Shown here in pieces: positions 1-6,032 of a DNA stretch of 7,786 nt. This DNA comes from Cytophagia bacterium (GTDB lineage Bacteria > Bacteroidota > Bacteroidia > Cytophagales > Cyclobacteriaceae): the NCBI GenBank assembly GCA_013373005.1, contig JABXIP010000534.1, positions 1 to 7,786 of the forward strand. Direction: 5' to 3'. Both the position numbers and the translations under genes were made by a program. A model generated the notes under the pieces. The model saw only the letters and a program-made list of their open reading frames with translations. It did not search any database and was not told where the DNA came from. Position 1 is the first letter of the stretch, and each line of letters opens with the position of its first letter.

Positions 1-855
1 GATGGTGGCAGTGGAGATGGCAACGAGATTTATAACATCTATGATACGGAAACCAAGACCTGGAGCCGACTGCTTGATACTCCATTGACTGATGGACAGG
101 GAGAAATGAATGCCTACCAATCTGAACCTAAAATGATGGAAGATGGCTGGTATCATATGTATTGGGTTTGGCGCGACACACCTGACTGTTCTACCAATCA
201 CGATCTTTCGTACATGAAGTCGCCTGACCTAAAGAACTGGCATAATGCCTTTGGTGAGCCCTTGACTTTACCTGCTACACTCGATAAAGAAATGCTGATT
301 GTCGACCCAATTCCTGTGAAAGGAGGAATCATCAATTTGGCAGCCGAACTAGTCTTAGACGAAGAGAACGATCCGGTATTTACCTACCATAAATATGACG
401 CTGTCGGGAATCTGCAGCTCTATACGGCTCAAATTCAGAATCACAAATGGGTATATAAACAAATAACCCATTGGGATTATAGGTGGGAATTCTCTGGCTG
501 GGGCAGCATTAAGTTCGAAGTACTGATTAATGGATTCAGCAAAAGGGCTGATGGCAACTACGAGATTGATTACTACCACATCAAATATGGAGAGGGCACC
601 ATTCTTCTGAATGACCAATTTGAACCCATTGGCGAGGTATTAAAGCCGGAAACTGGTGGTTTAGATCTAAAGGTTGAAGGCAGTTTTCCAGGACTTGAGA
701 TTCATACCGCTCTTGATGAAGGCAAATCTTCTGATGGTAACTACCGCTATATGCTCAAGTGGGAAACACTGGAAAGAAACAGAGATATGCCTCGCGACAA
801 GCCTTGGCCAGAAGCAAGCCAACTGATGCTCTATAAAATCAGAAAGCCAGACTAA
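1..855 (+). CDS. BNR repeat-containing (BNR_4-type) beta-propeller protein, 5'-truncated
   Basis: The reading frame is open from base 1 to the TAA at 853-855, giving the last 284 residues; the start lies upstream of the window. The visible part opens with DGGSGDGNEIYNIYD, then a W-S-R-L strand and, after a gap, the segment WVWRDTPDCSTNHDLSYMKS. These DGGSG, WRDTP and NHDLSY blocks are what I recognise of the BNR_4 family (Pfam PF15892). The rest alternates short strands with Asp/Gly/Asn turns and ends LMLYKIRKPD, as a propeller closing blade might. Family members are usually secreted or periplasmic and often lie in polysaccharide-utilisation loci of Bacteroidota; some related propellers are polysaccharide lyases. 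The exact substrate, and whether this one is catalytic, cannot be read here. The missing N-terminus presumably carries the signal peptide. No sugar-related neighbour is visible downstream, so any such locus would lie to the left. Confidence 0.8.
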   Translation, partial: DGGSGDGNEIYNIYDTETKTWSRLLDTPLTDGQGEMNAYQSEPKMMEDGWYHMYWVWRDTPDCSTNHDLSYMKSPDLKNWHNAFGEPLTLPATLDKEMLIVDPIPVKGGIINLAAELVLDEENDPVFTYHKYDAVGNLQLYTAQIQNHKWVYKQITHWDYRWEFSGWGSIKFEVLINGFSKRADGNYEIDYYHIKYGEGTILLNDQFEPIGEVLKPETGGLDLKVEGSFPGLEIHTALDEGKSSDGNYRYMLKWETLERNRDMPRDKPWPEASQLMLYKIRKPD

Positions 856-896
856 AGGCACTTCTCAATAGCAGGAGTCTAGTTAACATCATTAAT

Positions 897-918
897 AGGT
901 TTCCATTTTTAGAAACTT
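897..918. promoter_or_regulatory. Imperfect inverted repeat upstream of the toxin-antitoxin pair (possible operator)
   Basis: AGGTTTC (897-903) pairs with GAAACTT (912-918) around an 8-base spacer, with one G-T wobble. It lies about 30 bases before the toxin start, where type II toxin-antitoxin pairs usually carry the operator bound by the antitoxin. A stem this short in AT-rich DNA can arise by chance, so the assignment rests mainly on position. I could not place a convincing promoter beside it. Confidence 0.22.
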
Positions 919-949
919 TTAATTACCTTCATTTGTTAATTCGCACACA

Positions 950-1282
950 ATGAGGTTTTTTGAAACAAGGTTCCTAGAAGAGGCCAAATCATTTCTATCT
1001 GAGCTAGATTCTAAAACTGTAAGAAAGGTCTTGTATAACATTGATCTGGCAGAACAAACAAATGACCCGAGGTTACTCAAAAAGTTAACATCAGACATTT
1101 GGGAATTCCGAACGAGATTCAGCGGCACTCAAATTAGGTTACTGGCCTTTTGGGATAAATCCGACAAACAAGCAACCTTGGTTATTGCAACACATGGATT
1201 TATTAAGAAAGTAGATAAGGTACCTCAAAAGGAAATTGACAGAGCGATAAGACTAAAAGAGAAATACTTTGAAAGTAAATGA
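950..1282 (+). CDS. RelE/HigB-type toxin (Gp49-like family) of a type II toxin-antitoxin system
   Basis: A 110-residue basic protein starting at ATG 950, the usual length for this family. The diagnostic region is IWEFRTRFSGTQIRLLAFWD (about residues 50-69) followed by LVIATHGFIKKVDKVPQKEI (77-96). The W-E-x-R, x-R-L-L and H-G-F-x-K-K blocks match phage-derived Gp49-like/HigB toxins (PF05973). Members of the RelE superfamily generally cleave mRNA at the ribosome, with basic residues such as those around R54, R56, R63 and K86-K87 contributing; which are catalytic here is inference. The gene comes first and its antitoxin starts one base after its stop codon, the toxin-first order of HigBA-type modules. 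It is complete and shows no frameshift. Substrate specificity cannot be told from sequence. Confidence 0.88.
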   Translation: MRFFETRFLEEAKSFLSELDSKTVRKVLYNIDLAEQTNDPRLLKKLTSDIWEFRTRFSGTQIRLLAFWDKSDKQATLVIATHGFIKKVDKVPQKEIDRAIRLKEKYFESK

Positions 1283-1283
1283 A

Positions 1284-1610
1284 ATGGCAGCAAAACAATT
1301 GAAAACATATAGCCTGTCCGAGATGAAGGACAAATTCATTGGTTCTTCAGGTACTCAAGAAAGAGAAGACTATGAGTATGAATTGCGCATGGAGGTTTTG
1401 GGTAAAATGATCAAAGCCGCTCGTCAAGAGCGCCAGCTTACGCAAGAGCAGTTGGGCGAATTGGTAGGAGTGAAAAAAGCCCAAATCTCAAAGCTAGAAA
1501 GCAGTGCTAATAGCGCCACCATAGATACCATTCTAAAAGTATTTAAGGCGCTAAGAGCTGAGATCAATTTTAATGTTAAGATTGAGAATGAATTTGTAAA
1601 ATTAGCCTAG
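1284..1610 (+). CDS. XRE-family helix-turn-helix antitoxin (HigA-like)
   Basis: A 108-residue protein with an HTH_3/XRE domain at about residues 38-95. The core reads QERQLTQEQLGELVGVKKAQ followed by ISKLES, the standard helix 2-turn-helix 3 pattern, then TIDTILKVFKALRAEINFNV, typical of HigA-like antitoxins paired with Gp49-type toxins. The N-terminal 35 residues (YSLSEMKDKFIG...GTQERE) match the extension often seen before the HTH in this group and probably contact the toxin. I chose ATG 1284, one base after the toxin stop; an in-frame TTG at 1269 would add five residues and overlap the toxin gene by 14 bases, and cannot be excluded. The expected role is to neutralise the toxin by direct binding and to repress the shared promoter. 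No gene follows closely, so the module appears to be just these two genes. Confidence 0.88.
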   Translation: MAAKQLKTYSLSEMKDKFIGSSGTQEREDYEYELRMEVLGKMIKAARQERQLTQEQLGELVGVKKAQISKLESSANSATIDTILKVFKALRAEINFNVKIENEFVKLA

Positions 1611-1718
1611 TATTAAACACCAGTCTTAAACTCAAAAAGTACTGTTAGCATACTATTTTGGTTGGCTATCGCTCACATTTTATAAATTATTGGAAATATA
1701 TCGCTTACATCTGTTAGC

Positions 1719-1738
1719 GTTATACAACGTTGTGTAGC
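1719..1738. repeat. Near-perfect 20-base palindrome upstream of the DUF1963-like gene
   Basis: The core ACAACGTTGT (1724-1733) is a perfect 10-base palindrome. Allowing G-T wobbles the symmetry extends to 1719-1738. Its right half contains GTTGTGTAG, which recurs inverted just after the downstream gene. It could be the right end of an attC-like recombination site or a repressor-binding site for the gene at 1759. The rest of the 148-base gap between the antitoxin and this gene is AT-rich, and I found no convincing promoter box in it. Confidence 0.45.
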
Positions 1739-1758
1739 ATTAAAGCAGACAAAATAAT

Positions 1759-2391
1759 ATGAGCAGTTTTTTTGAAATTGAATTTTTGGATTCTAAACCC
1801 CAAAAGGGCAGAACAAAATTTGGTGGACAACCTAATTGGTTGACAACACCTGAATGGCCAATTAGTAAAGAAACTGGAAATCCAATGCGTTTTATTTGTC
1901 AAGTAGATCTGACTGAAATTGGGTATGCAGAAAACAGCTCAAAATTCGCTTACTTATTTATGACAGATGAAGATGAATATGTTGACGGAACTTGGGAAGC
2001 CGATGGCGGAGAAAATGCAATTATTTTACAACCAGGAGAAAATCAAGTCAAAACGCAGAATTTAGAAAAAGGGCCTTCGCTCTATAAAATGGTAAAAAAG
2101 CTATTTAAGAAAAAATTAGTTCCTCAAGATTTTGAATGCGCTGTAAAATTGACTGAAAAAAAAGAGATAATTGATTATGAAAGTGATGAATTGGATATTA
2201 GAAATAAATTTAACGGTGAACCTGTTTTCATTCAGGGAGATGAATATCCTTCTAACGATAAATGGAATTTATTAATCCAACTAGATGCAACTAACGTTCC
2301 TTTCTATGTGAATTTCGGTGATGCAGGAGTTGGATATGGATTTATAAACGAAACAAAAAACAAAGCTAAATTTATTTGGCAATGTATGTAA
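1759..2391 (+). CDS. DUF1963 / YwqG-like protein
   Basis: A 210-residue protein with no signal peptide or membrane segment, so probably cytoplasmic. The recognisable blocks are KFGGQPNWL (20-28), the WP at 33-34, NPMRFICQVDLTEIG (41-55), FAYLFMTD (63-70), the TW at 78-79, ENAIILQPG (85-93), and the closing GDAGVGYGFIN and FIWQCM. This order (GGxPxWL, WP, P-M-x-F-x-x-Q-x-D-L, then C-terminal G-D-x-G near W-Q-C) is that of the DUF1963/YwqG family (PF09234), whose biochemical function is not established. The length is somewhat short for the family but the ends look natural. The gene stands alone and convergent with the M48 gene. It is visibly more AT-rich than its neighbours (2101-2220 is 25% G+C by hand count), which together with the flanking inverted motifs suggests horizontal acquisition. 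Confidence 0.78.
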   Translation: MSSFFEIEFLDSKPQKGRTKFGGQPNWLTTPEWPISKETGNPMRFICQVDLTEIGYAENSSKFAYLFMTDEDEYVDGTWEADGGENAIILQPGENQVKTQNLEKGPSLYKMVKKLFKKKLVPQDFECAVKLTEKKEIIDYESDELDIRNKFNGEPVFIQGDEYPSNDKWNLLIQLDATNVPFYVNFGDAGVGYGFINETKNKAKFIWQCM

Positions 2392-2399
2392 TAAAAACA

Positions 2400-2408
2400 C
2401 TACACAAC
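2400..2408. repeat. CTACACAAC, inverted copy of the motif upstream of the DUF1963-like gene
   Basis: This 9-mer is the exact reverse complement of 1729-1737 and begins 9 bases after the stop codon. A pair of 9-mers matching somewhere within the two flanking gaps has roughly a one in ten chance of arising randomly, so the argument comes from the tight placement at both ends of the gene and the resemblance to attC core boxes (RYYYAAC / GTTRRRY), not from length alone. Confidence 0.4.
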
Positions 2409-2413
2409 AAAAT

Positions 2414-2519
2414 CTAAGCTTCAGGTGGGCTGATAGCTGTCCTCAAGGCTTTTTACTTATCTGCTATCTTCGGTCAAAGCCGACAGATTAGCGTTTGTAA
2501 AATCCGCCCGAAGGCTTAG
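2414..2519. repeat. Large imperfect inverted repeat / structured element between convergent genes
   Basis: The left arm CTAAGCTTCAGGTGGG (2414-2429) pairs with 2503-2519 (TCCGCCCGAAGGCTTAG). Both ends pair as CTAAGC/GCTTAG, followed by one bulged G, one A/C mismatch and two G-T wobbles. The 73-base interior has more pairing: CTGTC (2437-2441) with GACAG (2482-2486), GGCTTT (2447-2452) with AAAGCC (2476-2481), and an alternative small hairpin TCGGT-CAAA-GCCGA (2470-2483). The element fills most of the 185-base gap between two convergent genes. It may act as a bidirectional transcription terminator, as the folded arm of an attC-like site, or both. It lacks the clean GC stem plus T-run of a standard terminator. 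Confidence 0.45.
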
Positions 2520-2536
2520 CTAAACCGTTAACCGAA

Positions 2537-2570
2537 CTTCTACTTCCAGCTTCTAGCTTCCGACTTCTCG
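2537..2570. repeat. Imperfect heptanucleotide tandem repeat, CTTCYRG-like
   Basis: CTTC recurs at 2537, 2543, 2550, 2557 and 2564, spaced 6, 7, 7 and 7 bases, giving about five degenerate copies of CTTCYRG. It ends seven bases before the stop codon of the minus-strand M48 gene and is not part of either coding region. Such short degenerate tandem tracts are common in intergenic DNA and probably reflect replication slippage; no function is implied. Confidence 0.55.
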
Positions 2571-2576
2571 CCCCTT

Positions 2577-3401
2577 CTACCTCATCTCGCTTTTCTCATA
2601 ATACTCCATGGCTTCAGGCAACTTAGCATTGAGTCGGCTTATACGGGTTTCATGAGAAGGGTGAGTAGAAAGGAATTCTGGAGGAGCGCCTCCACCGGTT
2701 GCTGACATTCTCTCCCAGAACTTCGGAGCAGAACTAGGATCGTAACCTGCGATGGCCATAAAGATCAAACCTAACTCATCAGCTTCAGACTCGTGCTTTC
2801 TGGAGAAAGCCAACATTCCTAATTGAGACCCCATACCTACAGCCTGAAAAACAAGTCGCTGTGCCATAGTTGGATCCTGACCTAAAGCAACAGATCCTAA
2901 TGAAAGCCCTATCTGCTGAGCATAGGCAGTATTCATTCTTTCCTGACCATGTTTGGCCACTGCGTGGGCTACTTCATGACCCATAACCACTGCTACACCT
3001 AATTCATCTTCGCATATTGGAAGAATACCGGTATAGAAAGCCACTTTACCACCAGGCATGGCCCAGGCATTTACCGTGGTATCATTGTCAATCAGGTTAA
3101 ATTCCCAATCGAAGCCGTCAAGCAAGCTGCTTTGTCCATTATCACTCAAATACTTTTCAATAGCACTTTTAATACGCGTTCCTACTCTACGCACCATTGC
3201 TGTTTGCTCTGCATCATTAGATATTTTCACAGAATCGATTACATCTTTGTAAGCCTCTGCACTCATTGCCACCACTTGCTCATCGCTAATTAAGCCAGTT
3301 AATTGAGACCTTCCGGTAATCGGAACAGTGGAACATGCCCATGCAGTTACCGCTAAAAGAAAAATAAAAAGACTGAGACGTATATTAGATTTTGCTTTCA
3401 T
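2577..3401 (-). CDS. M48 family zinc metallopeptidase, lipoprotein
   Basis: A 274-residue protein. The N-terminus has a basic stretch, a hydrophobic core (about 9-20) and a lipobox-like end with Cys23 followed by STVPITGRSQL; the P-x-T-G-R-S-Q-L segment is a hallmark of periplasmic M48 peptidases. The catalytic motif HEVAH is at residues 142-146, with E143 the general base. E204 in ESEAD (204-208) is the expected third zinc ligand, and STHPSHETRISRL (245-257) is the usual C-terminal signature. All expected residues are present, so it should be an active endopeptidase, probably tethered to the envelope and involved in protein quality control by analogy with the LoiP/BepA-like group; the substrate is unknown. 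There is no TPR domain after the peptidase domain. It is transcribed alone, divergent from the FAH gene. The ATG at 3401 is supported by the signal peptide that follows directly. Confidence 0.92.
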   Translation of the reverse strand: MKAKSNIRLSLFIFLLAVTAWACSTVPITGRSQLTGLISDEQVVAMSAEAYKDVIDSVKISNDAEQTAMVRRVGTRIKSAIEKYLSDNGQSSLLDGFDWEFNLIDNDTTVNAWAMPGGKVAFYTGILPICEDELGVAVVMGHEVAHAVAKHGQERMNTAYAQQIGLSLGSVALGQDPTMAQRLVFQAVGMGSQLGMLAFSRKHESEADELGLIFMAIAGYDPSSAPKFWERMSATGGGAPPEFLSTHPSHETRISRLNAKLPEAMEYYEKSEMR

Positions 3402-3423
3402 GCTTGTTTGTATCTTTATGCAT

Positions 3424-3454
3424 CAAATTTGGACAATCTTAAGGGGTTGTCAAA
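3424..3454 (-). promoter_or_regulatory. Candidate Bacteroidota-type promoter for the M48 gene
   Basis: Read on the minus strand, TTTG (3454-3451) is followed after 19 bases by CAAATTTG (3431-3424), which matches the Bacteroidota -7 element TAnnTTTG at every fixed position but the first. The spacing fits the accepted range for this promoter class. It would leave a 5' leader of about 15-20 bases before the ATG at 3401. Confidence 0.38.
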
Positions 3455-3460
3455 TGACAA
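3447..3460. promoter_or_regulatory. Palindrome TTGTC-AAAT-GACAA between divergent genes (candidate operator)
   Basis: A perfect 5-base inverted repeat with a 4-base spacer lies in the shared upstream region of the M48 and FAH genes. A third half-site, GACAA, is at 3432-3436. The palindrome covers the predicted upstream promoter element of both genes, so one bound protein could affect both directions. The binding protein is not identifiable from this window. Confidence 0.35.
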
Positions 3461-3475
3461 GGGAGTATAAATTTA
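3447..3475 (+). promoter_or_regulatory. Candidate promoter for the FAH-to-transketolase run
   Basis: TTG at 3447-3449 is followed after 18 bases by TAAATTTA (3468-3475), which matches TAnnTTTG except for the last base. The leader to the ATG at 3521 would be about 40 bases. The region is AT-rich, so near-matches are expected by chance, and this is only the best candidate seen. Confidence 0.28.
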
Positions 3476-3520
3476 TTATCTATTTATAACTCACAATTGT
3501 TTCGACACTAAAACTACTCT

Positions 3521-4129
3521 ATGAAAATTATTGCCATTGGCAGAAACTATGCAGCGCATATAGCCGAACTCAATAATGAGAAACCTTCTCAGCCGGTTGT
3601 TTTCATGAAGCCGGACACTGCTCTTCTGAGAAATAATGCACCATTTTACTACCCGGAGTTTTCGAAAGACATTCATTTCGAAGTTGAAGTGTTGATTAAA
3701 ATCAACAGAGAAGGAAAATACATAGATCAGAAGTTTGCCCATAAGTATTACGAAGAGATTGGTATCGGTATTGACTTTACGGCAAGAGATTTGCAGAGTA
3801 AGTGTAAGGAAAAAGGGTTACCATGGGAAATTGCTAAAGCTTTTAATGGCTCTGCCCCCATCTCCGAGTTTGTTGCTAAAGAAGGGCATGACTTAAGCAA
3901 CCTGAACTTTTCACTGAAACAAAATGGAGAGTTGAAGCAGCAAGGGAATACGAGTTTGATGCTTTTTCCGTTCGATGAAATAGTGGCTTATGTATCGAAA
4001 TTCTTTACATTGAAAAAAGGCGATATTGTATTCACTGGCACTCCTGCGGGAGTTGGTCCGATAGCCATTGGAGACAAATTGGAGGCGTTTATTGAAGAAG
4101 AAAAACTATTGGAAGTTGAGATTAAGTAA
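3521..4129 (+). CDS. Fumarylacetoacetate hydrolase (FAH) family protein
   Basis: A 202-residue single-domain FAH protein starting at ATG 3521, without signal peptide. It begins MKIIAIGRNYAAHIAEL, the usual G-R-N-Y opening. The metal-binding acids are expected at E53 and E55 (HFEVEVLI, 52-59) and D85 in GIDFTARDLQ (83-92), and the ending TGTPAGVGPIAIGD (172-185) is the standard lid and phosphate-like loop region. Members of this small family act on C-C or C-O bonds of acylpyruvates or tautomerise oxaloacetate; substrate cannot be fixed here. The segment KAFNGSAPI (106-114) has Asn109 where relatives generally have Asp (K-x-F-D), which may alter the active site. Its stop codon overlaps the start of the M23 gene by 14 bases, so the two are probably translationally coupled. 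It is the first gene of a five-gene plus-strand run. Confidence 0.9.
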   Translation: MKIIAIGRNYAAHIAELNNEKPSQPVVFMKPDTALLRNNAPFYYPEFSKDIHFEVEVLIKINREGKYIDQKFAHKYYEEIGIGIDFTARDLQSKCKEKGLPWEIAKAFNGSAPISEFVAKEGHDLSNLNFSLKQNGELKQQGNTSLMLFPFDEIVAYVSKFFTLKKGDIVFTGTPAGVGPIAIGDKLEAFIEEEKLLEVEIK

Positions 4130-6029
4130 GAAGTACTTTTTGTGGATATACCTCGTGTTGCTTGCAGCTCCATTGCAAGCTCAGTACGAGAATATTGACA
4201 AAGACTACTTTGAATTCCCTATTCAACCACAGAAAGAGAACTTTCTGAGCGGCAATATGGGAGAGCTTAGATCGAGTCACTTCCATGCCGGACTAGATAT
4301 AAAAACCGATGGCAAGCAGGGTCTGGAGGTACTTTCAGCTGCCGAAGGTTATGTAAGCCGAATCCGTGTTGGTACTGGCGGCTATGGAAACTGTATTTAT
4401 ATTCAGCACCCCAATGGCACTTCAACCGTATATGCCCACCTGCGCAATTTCAACGAAATACTTGCTCAATACACTCTAAAGGAACAATACAAGCGAAAGT
4501 CATTTGCAGTCAACCTATTTCCTAGGCGCAACGAATTGGTTGTGAAAAAGGGAGAAATCATTGGTTACTCTGGTAACTCGGGCTCATCAACCGGTCCTCA
4601 CCTTCATTTTGAAGTGAGAAGCAGCGATCAGAAAGTGCTAGATCCACTTAGAATTGGATTCACCGAGTTCCAGGTGAAAGACAATATTCCGCCTGCCTTG
4701 GAACGACTAGCTGTAAAAACCATGAACATCAATGCTCGGGTCAATGACCAGTTCGGACGTTTTGAATTCGATGTAAGACATCAAAACGCTCAAGGCCTGA
4801 ATACTGACACGATCTATGTTCATGGTCAAGTTGGGATAGAATTGTATGCCTATGACAAATTGAATGGAGCCTCTAATCGCAATGGTGTTCCTCTGATTGA
4901 TGTCTATGTAAATGACAACCTCTACTTCCGTCAAGACATTGATAGTATAGATTTCGCCCTTCAGAAAAACATTCTTATTCATACTAACTACCAGGCTGAA
5001 AGAGAAACCAGAAGAAGATTCAACAAGCTTTATGTCGATGATGGAAACCCTCTTCACTTCTATACAGAGAGAAAAAACGATGGTTTTATCAAGGTTCAGC
5101 CAAACGAAGTAAAGAAAGTTCGCATTGAAGCTGAAGATGCCTATGGAAATCATAGCACAGTTTCTTTTGTGCTGAAGGGAGTAGAAAACATCGCCTGCAT
5201 TTCAGAGCCTATAAAGGTTAGGGATGATTCTTATACCTTGGACAATACATTGATGCTCTTTCAAAAAAGAGACTCCCTGAATAATAAAATTACTGTTTAT
5301 AATAAAACCGGTTCAGGTGTATATGAACCTTCATACTACAACAATGAGCACAATGTTTATCTCATAGATCTCAGAAAAACATTACCGAAAGAAGTTGTCT
5401 ATGCTGACGGCTCCAAGCATGAGATTGAGTATGCAGACCGAGTTCCGGCTGCGAGTGAGCACTCTTTCTTGACTGATTCATATTCGCTGAAATTTTCCAA
5501 ATCTACTCTCTTCGACACCATCTACTTCAGAGCTAAACACTATGTAGATGAAAAAACGAAGCATGATATCTTCCAAATAGATGATGATATTTACCCCTTA
5601 AAAGGTGGTATCATTGCACAGCTTCAAATTCTGGGAGAATACGATTCCCTGGAGCAATATCAGGTGTATTCTATAGACAATCCGAGACGCCCTTCATTTG
5701 TTGGAGGAAACATCAAGGACGGAAAAATTGATTTCACACTCTATGGATTCGGTAAGTACACGCTTATGAAAGACCTGGAACCACCAATTGTGAAAAAAAG
5801 AAGTGTTCAGAACAACATTATTAGTGTGATAATTAGTGACGAACTTTCAGGGATTAATAACTTTGAGGCCAAGCTTAACGGAGAGTGGCTGCTCATGAAT
5901 TATGAGCCAAAGTTAAATCTTCTTTGGTCTGAACAATTAGACAAAAACAAACCACTCAAAGGACAGTTTGAATTGAAGGTGGCAGATAATGCCGGCAATG
6001 AATCAATTCTCAAACTAAACATCGAGTAA
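4116..6029 (+). CDS. Secreted M23 (LytM-type) peptidase with long C-terminal extension
   Basis: I place the start at TTG 4116, giving 637 residues that open MRLSKKYFLWIYLVLLAAPL, a good type I signal peptide with likely cleavage after Ala22 (LQA/Q). A TTG at 4068 would put 16 extra residues ahead of the signal and is less plausible. The LytM/M23 zinc domain covers about residues 45-185: HFHAGLDI supplies H57 and D61, AHL supplies H108, and TGPHLHFEVR supplies H162 and H164, so all zinc and catalytic residues are present. It should cleave peptidoglycan cross-bridges or act in cell-wall remodelling in the periplasm. The remaining ~450 residues have no motif I can name; two stretches (EDAYGNHSTVSF and VADNAGNESILKL) look like closing strands of Ig-like folds. 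The gene overlaps FAH by 14 bases and precedes bcp by 3. Confidence 0.88.
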   Translation: MRLSKKYFLWIYLVLLAAPLQAQYENIDKDYFEFPIQPQKENFLSGNMGELRSSHFHAGLDIKTDGKQGLEVLSAAEGYVSRIRVGTGGYGNCIYIQHPNGTSTVYAHLRNFNEILAQYTLKEQYKRKSFAVNLFPRRNELVVKKGEIIGYSGNSGSSTGPHLHFEVRSSDQKVLDPLRIGFTEFQVKDNIPPALERLAVKTMNINARVNDQFGRFEFDVRHQNAQGLNTDTIYVHGQVGIELYAYDKLNGASNRNGVPLIDVYVNDNLYFRQDIDSIDFALQKNILIHTNYQAERETRRRFNKLYVDDGNPLHFYTERKNDGFIKVQPNEVKKVRIEAEDAYGNHSTVSFVLKGVENIACISEPIKVRDDSYTLDNTLMLFQKRDSLNNKITVYNKTGSGVYEPSYYNNEHNVYLIDLRKTLPKEVVYADGSKHEIEYADRVPAASEHSFLTDSYSLKFSKSTLFDTIYFRAKHYVDEKTKHDIFQIDDDIYPLKGGIIAQLQILGEYDSLEQYQVYSIDNPRRPSFVGGNIKDGKIDFTLYGFGKYTLMKDLEPPIVKKRSVQNNIISVIISDELSGINNFEAKLNGEWLLMNYEPKLNLLWSEQLDKNKPLKGQFELKVADNAGNESILKLNIE

Positions 6030-6032
6030 AAC

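Larger units (their letters stand above)
1711..2520 (+). mobile_element. Candidate mobile gene cassette carrying the DUF1963-like gene
   Basis: This block has one AT-rich plus-strand gene framed by opposed 9-base motifs: GTTGTGTAG at 1729-1737 (22 bases before the start codon) and its exact reverse complement CTACACAAC at 2400-2408 (9 bases after the stop codon). The inner heptamers GTTGTGT and ACACAAC each agree at 6 of 7 positions with the integron attC core consensus GTTRRRY / RYYYAAC. An octamer TTAGCGTT occurs at 1714-1721 and again at 2488-2495 on the same strand, where an attC inner box could sit. A large imperfect inverted repeat follows the gene, as attC sites show. Against this, no integrase gene or neighbouring cassette is visible and the right-hand outer box is missing. 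The boundaries are approximate and the call is a hypothesis. Confidence 0.3.

Noticed and set aside
911..950. TTACCTTCATTTG as a promoter for the toxin-antitoxin pair.
   Set aside because: It matches TAnnTTTG poorly and the leader would be very short; no stronger box is visible.
1640..1665. TACTATTTTGG as a possible -7 promoter element for the DUF1963-like gene.
   Set aside because: It is one base off in spacing from TAnnTTTG, lacks a well-placed TTG upstream, and is about 100 bases from the start codon.
4707..5153. A 148-codon open frame on the minus strand inside the M23 gene.
   Set aside because: It lies wholly inside a well-supported gene, has no recognisable motif, and reads as an antisense shadow.
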